The notes under the pieces are model-generated. The model searched no databases, had not been told where the DNA came from, and saw only the letters and a list, made by a program, of their open reading frames with translations. Of a stretch of DNA of 45,454 nt, positions 40,249 to 45,454 are shown piece after piece (positions within the stretch are counted from its first letter, which is position 1; every line of letters begins with the position of its first letter). A program made the translations under genes and the position numbers. This DNA comes from Actinotignum schaalii (lineage in GTDB: Bacteria > Actinomycetota > Actinomycetes > Actinomycetales > Actinomycetaceae): assembly GCF_028864145.1 (NCBI RefSeq), contig NZ_JARBHJ010000017.1, positions 1 to 45,454 on the forward strand, in the 5' to 3' direction.

Positions 40249-42999
40249 CTATTTCCCTTCTGCTTCGATCATCTGCTGATACTTCGCGAATAGCACCGCG
40301 AGGCGTTCCTCATCGGATGCGAACGGGGTGCTCTTATAAAGTCTATCGACGGCTTCGTCATTTTTTTCGTGTGCTTCGCGGAGGTTGCGTGGCATGAGGT
40401 CTGGGTCGTAGAGCTCGGCTAAGGTTTTTTCGCAGTGGTATTCGCGTACATCGAGTACGCGTAGCGCGCGTTTCGTGAGTTCTTCTTTCGACGACGCCGA
40501 TAACTCTGGCACGGGAAAAGTGTTATAAACCAAGGTATTCGAGTACCGGAAGTCGGTTTTCATCTTCCCGCCAACAGCGCGTAGCCAGGCCATGTGCATT
40601 TTCGAGGTCAGCAAGGCGAACAGCCACGGCTCAGCATCGTAAACTGCAAATGCAAGGTTAGAGATAACTGTGTCAGGATCGAGATAACCAATAGGAACGT
40701 ATTGTCGGCGTTCGGAAGAAACTGCCGGTACGATAATCGAATCGGTGGGCTTGTAGCGGACTTCCCCAAATCGCCAAGGGATGGCAGAAAACTCTTGGGT
40801 CTGCTTCTTCGTACTGGCCGAACGCATGGCGGAAACGTGCTCCAGGCGCCGCTTTATTTCTGGAATCTTGGCTGCTTCGTGCCGGTTTTCCTCCGTGAGC
40901 CACAGGCAGTAGCGGTCTTTCCCATTGATGTAATCATCAGCGCCCACGAACTGCTTAATTACTTCGGAAAGCTCAGGATAGCTGGTAAGAAGATCTTCTG
41001 CCTCTTGAGCAGAAAGAATGAGGTTACCCCCGTCGGTCGGTTGGGAGCCTTTGGTCATTTTTGGAAGAGTCGATGATAGAGCCTTACCTTGCGCTGTTAC
41101 GAAAGTATCCTCTCCGGAAATGAGGTAGGCGTTAATATTTTCCACCGTGGTTTGGACGAGGTCCGTGAAGAGGTATTTCGTCTCGGAGGATTCATTGCGC
41201 AGGCTAATAACTGCCACGGTCACACCCGCATTATGGGAGGCATTATTGCTCCACTTGAAGGAGGTGTAGGCGTAGCCAATCTCTATACCGCCCGTGAAAA
41301 CATGGGGGTGGAGCAGGGCAACCTGCTCGCCCTGGGTAATGGAATTCGTGGTCACGAAAGAGAGCTTGGCCCGGCTGCCGCGAATGTAATTGGCACCCTT
41401 AATGAACCACAGGGAAACATAATCGAGCTTCTTAGGATACTTCTCAGTGCCAAAAACAAAGTGAAAATCTTGTTTCTGGGAGGATATTTGGCCCGCCGAA
41501 CCTACATAGGGTGGGTTTCCGATTAAATAAATTTCGTCGGTGCCGTTGTTGGGGCAGACTTCGTTCCAGTCGAGGCGGGTGGCGTTGCCGTGCACGATGT
41601 GCCCGGTTTCCTTAAGTGGAATGAGGGGAATATCCAGGCCGAATTTGGCTTTGAACTCCTGGTTCATCTGGTGTTTGGCGATCCAGAGTGAAAGGATAGC
41701 CATCTCCACGGAGATATCATCAATTTCGATGCCGTAGAAGTTCTCAATATTGATCACCGAGGAGCCAAAGCCCAGGGTGGCAGCGCCGAGCTTCTCTTCC
41801 TCACCCATGCCGAGCAGGCCCCAGCGGCCCGCCGAGGAAAGAGAATCGATGCGATCCAGGATTGCGTGTTCGAGCTTGCGCAATTCCTTATATGCGATAA
41901 CTAAAAAGTTGCCACTGCCGCTGGCCGGATCAAAAAGCTTGATTTTTGAAATTCTTGTGAGGAGTTTCTTGAGTCGCGGTACCGATTCGCAGGCTTTGTC
42001 ATATTCGTTCCAGAGTTCATCCAAGAAGAGCGGTTTGATGGTTTTGAGGATATTGGGGACCGAGGTGTAGTGCTGGCCCAGATTAGCGCGCTGATCCTTA
42101 TCTACCACTGCCTGGAACATGGAGCCGAAAATATCCGGGTTGATTTCCGACCAATCCAGGGTGCCGAGCTCCAGGAGCGAATCGCGCGCGTGCTTGGTGA
42201 ATTGGGGGACTGTCAAGGAGGCGGCGTCGTCGTTATTAATGCGGAAAAGGCGACCATTGACGTAGGGGAAGCTCTGCAAGTAGACGGGTTTATCGGACGT
42301 GTTCGGGGTGTCCAGCGCGTGGAAAAGTGCGGTGAGGAATGCGGCGGTGTCGGAGCCGTCGCGCTGGGTGTGTGAGCCGACCGCGCTGGTGAACTGGCCT
42401 TTTGCGAAGATGCCGGTATCCTCCGCGAAGAAACAGAAGAGGAGGCGAGTGAAGAAGATGTTGAGGCTGTGGGGAGATTTGTCCTCGTGGAAGAGGTTGG
42501 GGTTGGCGGCGAGGAGTTCGTCGTACACCTTGCTCATGTGTTCGGCGGCGCGGCGGTCCGCGTGGGTATCCGAGGAGAAGTGCTGTTTCTCCATATTCGC
42601 CCAGGGGAGGAAGAAGGTGAAATCGCTGGCGAGTTTGGCGAGGGGGATGCTGAGGGAATCGCCGGTTTTGGTATCAATTGCGGCGAGGGATTCGTAATTT
42701 GTGGCGATGACGAAGCGGGTATTGAAGCGGAGCGCGGCTTCGCTGGTTTTCATTTCCAGCGCGGCGGCCATGAGGTCACGGCTGGTTTCGGCCAGGTAGA
42801 TCTTGTTTTTCCACACGATATCGCGCTCCGGGTTCGCCGCGACGTTGAGCGAGCTGGCGGTGGTGGAACGCAGGCGGGTGACGCTGGATTTGGAGATGCC
42901 GTAAGCGAGGAGGAGGTCGAAGAAGAAATCGCGAGTGAAGGGCGCACGGGAGGTGAGTTTCTTGACGTTCTCCTCAATACTCTGGAGGGTGATGGCCAC
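40249..42999 (-). CDS. Class I SAM-dependent DNA adenine methyltransferase with built-in target recognition
   Basis: 916 aa. The SAM-binding motif I is FDPASGSGNFLV near 360 and the catalytic motif IV is IGNPPYVG near 495, indicating N6-adenine methylation. The N-terminal 180 residues (YLAETSRDLMAAALEMK, ATNYESLAAIDTKTGDSLSI) match the domain seen in large type IIG-like enzymes, but no convincing PD-(D/E)xK nuclease is visible. The C-terminal 250 residues (DDYINGKDRYCLWL, RYSNTLVYNTFPVP) are the target-recognition and exchange region of that family, so no separate S subunit is needed. It is the first gene of the operon with the helicase and GIY-YIG genes. Confidence 0.88.
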   Translation of the reverse strand: MAITLQSIEENVKKLTSRAPFTRDFFFDLLLAYGISKSSVTRLRSTTASSLNVAANPERDIVWKNKIYLAETSRDLMAAALEMKTSEAALRFNTRFVIATNYESLAAIDTKTGDSLSIPLAKLASDFTFFLPWANMEKQHFSSDTHADRRAAEHMSKVYDELLAANPNLFHEDKSPHSLNIFFTRLLFCFFAEDTGIFAKGQFTSAVGSHTQRDGSDTAAFLTALFHALDTPNTSDKPVYLQSFPYVNGRLFRINNDDAASLTVPQFTKHARDSLLELGTLDWSEINPDIFGSMFQAVVDKDQRANLGQHYTSVPNILKTIKPLFLDELWNEYDKACESVPRLKKLLTRISKIKLFDPASGSGNFLVIAYKELRKLEHAILDRIDSLSSAGRWGLLGMGEEEKLGAATLGFGSSVINIENFYGIEIDDISVEMAILSLWIAKHQMNQEFKAKFGLDIPLIPLKETGHIVHGNATRLDWNEVCPNNGTDEIYLIGNPPYVGSAGQISSQKQDFHFVFGTEKYPKKLDYVSLWFIKGANYIRGSRAKLSFVTTNSITQGEQVALLHPHVFTGGIEIGYAYTSFKWSNNASHNAGVTVAVISLRNESSETKYLFTDLVQTTVENINAYLISGEDTFVTAQGKALSSTLPKMTKGSQPTDGGNLILSAQEAEDLLTSYPELSEVIKQFVGADDYINGKDRYCLWLTEENRHEAAKIPEIKRRLEHVSAMRSASTKKQTQEFSAIPWRFGEVRYKPTDSIIVPAVSSERRQYVPIGYLDPDTVISNLAFAVYDAEPWLFALLTSKMHMAWLRAVGGKMKTDFRYSNTLVYNTFPVPELSASSKEELTKRALRVLDVREYHCEKTLAELYDPDLMPRNLREAHEKNDEAVDRLYKSTPFASDEERLAVLFAKYQQMIEAEGK

Positions 43000-43111
43000 G
43001 GCCGGCTCCTTTCGCGGACGGGCCCGGGCGCGGCGCGGGTGCTGCGGCTCGGGCGGTACGTTCCTATCTTAGAGGGGGCTTGCGACAGAAAATTTGTGCA
43101 CGTACTTCAGG

Positions 43112-43894
43112 CTATGCGGGGAAGTTGAGTGGCAGGGTGAGGTCGTATTGTTCTGCGTCGTAGAGGTGGTCGGCTAGATCCACGATCTGCCCGGACTCAT
43201 CGTAAGCGCTACGCCTCACTCGTAAGAGAGGAGCCCCGGATGCCACGTGGAGAAGTTCTGCTTCCACGGGAGTTGCGCTGCGCGCGCTGATACGCTGGAC
43301 CCCGCCCCGTAACACAATCCCGTGACTCTTGAAGAAATCATAGAGACCACCCGATGATATAGCGGTAAGCGAGGGAGCCAGATCGGCAGGGATCCAGTTA
43401 CGCATAATCCCCATACGGTTTCCCTCCGCCCACCGCAAACGTTCTAAAGCCACAATTTCTTTACCTTCCGGGCAGTGCATATCGGCAGCTAGACCACTAT
43501 CAGCAAACACCACCCGATACTGGAGAACATCCGTGCGCGGTTCACGGCCCGCGGCCCGTAAATCATCGGAAAGACTAGCCAGGGAAGGATCCCTTTGGAA
43601 AACCCGTGGCATCACCCTGGTTCCCACACGCGGACGCCGTGAGAGTTTCCCCTCATCAGTCAGGACTTGTAATGCCCGCCGTAGCGTGGGGCGCGAGACA
43701 CCCAGCCTGCGTGACATGGACACTTCGTCTTCAAGGAGTTGTCCGGGTAAGAGCGTGCCAGAGTCAATAAGACTCGCTAATGATTGCGTGATTTGCTGAT
43801 GTAAAGGAGTGGAAGACCGAGAGTCGAAACTAATCCGGGGAGCAACCGGAACATCCAGCTGATCTGCATCGTCTTTTCCATGGGGGTTTGACAT
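43112..43894 (-). CDS. GntR family (UTRA domain) transcriptional regulator
   Basis: 260 aa. The winged helix spans about residues 27-95 (TPLHQQITQSLASLIDSGTL, LEDEVSMSRRLGVSRPTLRR, GKLSRRPRVGTRV) and the UTRA ligand-binding domain covers about 105-250. HutC-subfamily members repress sugar or amino-acid catabolic operons until an intermediate binds. It is divergent from an iolA/mmsA-type dehydrogenase with 246 bp between, so it is probably its regulator (an IolR-like role). The ATG follows AGAGGG. Confidence 0.9.
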   Translation of the reverse strand: MSNPHGKDDADQLDVPVAPRISFDSRSSTPLHQQITQSLASLIDSGTLLPGQLLEDEVSMSRRLGVSRPTLRRALQVLTDEGKLSRRPRVGTRVMPRVFQRDPSLASLSDDLRAAGREPRTDVLQYRVVFADSGLAADMHCPEGKEIVALERLRWAEGNRMGIMRNWIPADLAPSLTAISSGGLYDFFKSHGIVLRGGVQRISARSATPVEAELLHVASGAPLLRVRRSAYDESGQIVDLADHLYDAEQYDLTLPLNFPA

Positions 43895-43932
43895 TAACGT
43901 GACCCTCTCACTCTTATTTGTTCACCCAATTG

Positions 43933-43959
43933 TAAACATAGCCGATCGTCGTATGTTTA
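43933..43959. promoter_or_regulatory. Inverted repeat in the GntR-iolA intergenic region
   Basis: TAAACATA (43933-43940) and TATGTTTA (43952-43959) are perfect 8-bp arms 11 bp apart, about 40 bp upstream of the GntR start. It may be an operator for the GntR gene or its divergent partner. Confidence 0.5.
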
Positions 43960-44043
43960 GCCAGTATTTCTGTAGTTTTAGCGATTCATAGCGGTTTATA
44001 TGGCCACGTTCATCGAAGTTTCCCCGCCATTCTGGCTGGTCTT

Positions 44044-44077
44044 TTGTATTTACAAGTAGGGGGTCTGGGGTTATTTT
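44044..44077 (+). promoter_or_regulatory. iolA/mmsA promoter with palindrome over the -35
   Basis: -35 TTTACA (44049-44054), exactly 17 bp spacer, -10 TATTTT (44072-44077). The palindrome TTGTA-tt-TACAA (44044-44055), which contains the GT...AC ends favoured by HutC-type GntR proteins, covers the -35. Binding there would block polymerase. Confidence 0.55.
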
Positions 44078-44091
44078 GGGAACAAATGAGA

Positions 44092-44109
44092 CACCCCGCT
44101 GGTGGGGTG
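44092..44109. repeat. Hairpin in the iolA/mmsA 5' leader
   Basis: CACCCC (44092-44097) and GGGGTG (44104-44109) form a 6-bp stem with a 6-nt loop. It sits between the promoter and the AAAGGAG ribosome site and may stabilise the leader. Confidence 0.45.
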
Positions 44110-44140
44110 CTGGTTTGGACTCACAAAGGAGTGATAACGA

Positions 44141-45454
44141 ATGGATATACCTCATTGGATTAATGGTGGCCTGTACACGGGCCAGCCGGAGGGAAAGATC
44201 GCGGTTGACGACCCGGCGAGTGGCGAGATTCGCGGGTATTTGTTACAGGCAAGCCGTGAAGATCTTGACTACGCAGTAGAGATTGCGGTTGAAGCTCAAA
44301 AAGCTTGGGCTCGTACCTCGTTGGCGAAGCGTACCGAGATCATGTATCGGATGCGTCAGCTCGTCCTTGATCATCAAGACGAGATTGCGAAAGCGATTGT
44401 GGCTGAGCACGGTAAGGATTATTCGGATGCTATTGGGGAGATCCAGCGGGGGCGGGAGACCCTTGATTTTGCTTGCGGGATTAATGTTGCCCTGAAAGGT
44501 GAAACATCCTCGAATATTTCCACGGGGGTAGATATTCACACGCTGCGCCAGCCTCTTGGTGTTGTTGGCGGGATTTGCCCGTTTAATTTCCCGGTTATGG
44601 TGCCTATGTGGATGCACCCGATTGCGATTGCTACCGGGAATGCTTTTATTTTGAAGCCGGCACCGGCCACGCCTTCGGCTTCTCTTTTGATTGCGCGTTT
44701 GTATAAGGAAGCTGGTCTGCCTGACGGGATCTTCCAGGTTATTTCCGGGTCGAATGATTTCACGATGGCCATGATTGACCACCCGGATATCAAGGCTGTT
44801 TCTTTCGTGGGTTCAACCCCGGTTGCGAAACTGATTCAGGAGCGTGCGGTGCGGGCGGGCAAGCGTGTCCAAGCATTGGGCGGGGCTAATAATCATGCGA
44901 TTGTTATGCCCGATGCTGATATCAACTTCGCTGGCAAACACCTTTCAGCTGCGGCTTTCGGAGCTGCTGGTGAACGCTGCATGGCATTACCTGTTGCTGT
45001 GGCTGTGGGCGGGGTTGGTGACAAACTAGCAAAAGCCGTCAAAGAACACGCTGAGCTTATCCGAGTGGGTTACGGCCTGGACGAAGGCGTGCAGATGGGC
45101 CCGGTTATCAACGCCCAGGCTAAAGAACGGATCATTGACGCGATTACTGATGCGGAAAGCAAAGGTGCGAAAGTCATCCTTGATGGGCGTTCTCTCAATG
45201 TGAGCGGGCATGAGAACGGGTATTTCCTTGGCCCAACTATTTGCACGCATGTCGCGCGCGATTCCATCCTGTATCGGGAAGAAACTTTCGGGCCGGTCCT
45301 GGCAATCGTCGAGGTAGACACCTACGAAGAAGCCATCGCTCTTGTTAATTCCTCGCCTTACGGTAACGGAGCAGCGATCTTCACCAACGATGGTGGCCTG
45401 GCACGTCGTTTCGAGCTGGAAGTTGAAGCTGGCATGGTCGGTATCAACGTTCCT
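44141..45454 (+). CDS. mmsA: Methylmalonate-semialdehyde dehydrogenase (acylating), 3' end outside the window
   Basis: 438 codons visible and open to the right edge; the family is usually about 490-500 aa, so the C-terminus is missing. The start MDIPHWINGGLYTG follows AAAGGAG. PFNFPVMVPMWMHPIA and the catalytic cysteine in AAFGAAGERCMALPVAVAVG are the signature of the CoA-dependent MmsA/IolA class, and EETFGPVLAIVEVD is the conserved later motif. It converts malonate or methylmalonate semialdehyde to acetyl- or propionyl-CoA with NAD+. The divergent GntR regulator suggests an inositol (iol) or valine-type catabolic operon that continues off the window. Confidence 0.92.
   Translation, partial: MDIPHWINGGLYTGQPEGKIAVDDPASGEIRGYLLQASREDLDYAVEIAVEAQKAWARTSLAKRTEIMYRMRQLVLDHQDEIAKAIVAEHGKDYSDAIGEIQRGRETLDFACGINVALKGETSSNISTGVDIHTLRQPLGVVGGICPFNFPVMVPMWMHPIAIATGNAFILKPAPATPSASLLIARLYKEAGLPDGIFQVISGSNDFTMAMIDHPDIKAVSFVGSTPVAKLIQERAVRAGKRVQALGGANNHAIVMPDADINFAGKHLSAAAFGAAGERCMALPVAVAVGGVGDKLAKAVKEHAELIRVGYGLDEGVQMGPVINAQAKERIIDAITDAESKGAKVILDGRSLNVSGHENGYFLGPTICTHVARDSILYREETFGPVLAIVEVDTYEEAIALVNSSPYGNGAAIFTNDGGLARRFELEVEAGMVGINVP

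Noticed and set aside
40249-42999. Built-in nuclease (type IIG, MmeI-like) in the methyltransferase
   Set aside because: The N-terminal region has a D...E-x-K-like string (DLMAAALEMK) but lies in a predicted helix and lacks the core context, so I do not claim a nuclease there.
36903-42999. Labelling the three-gene operon as BREX or DISARM
   Set aside because: The defining partners (PglZ/BrxC or DrmB and DrmC) are absent.
1-45454. CRISPR arrays, tRNA or rRNA genes, insertion sequences
   Set aside because: No regularly spaced repeats, cloverleaf-like sequences with T-loop motif, or transposase frames were found on reading either strand.

Overview
The window looks like chromosomal DNA from a fairly GC-rich member of the phylum Actinomycetota (Actinobacteria), most likely family Actinomycetaceae. 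The family call is an inference from gene order and protein style; no 16S gene is present. The left end is close to the replication origin side of the chromosome. It carries a perfect ParB-binding parS site (223-256) and then the block that in actinobacteria normally sits beside parAB: a D-Ala-D-Ala ligase-like gene, an aminotransferase, a thioredoxin-like gene, trxB, a MurJ-associated pseudokinase, a DUF6049-type membrane protein, a NUDIX hydrolase and, divergently, the CCA-adding enzyme gene.

From 11.9 to 24.6 kb follow an MFS permease, an AI-2E-family permease, a class A penicillin-binding protein, a conserved protein of unknown function, a TetR regulator, the rpsF-ssb-rpsR-rplI operon with an S6:S18-type leader RNA, a MATE transporter, and dnaB. 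About 260 to 105 bp upstream of dnaB lies a dense cluster of DnaA-box-like sequences. From 24.7 to 34.0 kb there are metabolic genes: a serine hydrolase, an HD protein, a YdcF-like protein, a pyridoxal kinase, an aldo/keto reductase with an unusual array of TACTCT/AGAGTA repeats upstream, an L12-like small protein, an S33 peptidase-like hydrolase, an acyltransferase, threonine deaminase and a CYTH protein.

From about 34.0 to 43.0 kb lies an accessory block that looks like a defence island. It holds a candidate small RNA, a 31-bp perfect palindrome, an AAA ATPase + RloB-like pair (AbiL-like, also reminiscent of PARIS), a small Aca2/YdiL-like HTH regulator with a putative self-operator, and a three-gene operon on the minus strand: a large adenine methyltransferase, an SF2 helicase and a GIY-YIG nuclease. 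I read the trio as a restriction-modification-like system in which modification plus target recognition, motor and nuclease are separate polypeptides. The helicase C-terminus and the nuclease N-terminus appear to share a small related motif. I know of no named system with exactly this composition, so this is the best candidate for something undescribed. No integrase, transposase, tRNA gene or CRISPR array was seen.

The right end returns to metabolism: a GntR/UTRA regulator divergent from an iolA/mmsA-type methylmalonate-semialdehyde dehydrogenase that runs off the window. The shared promoter region contains two palindromes, one overlapping a good -35 box, which suggests control of an inositol or similar catabolic operon.
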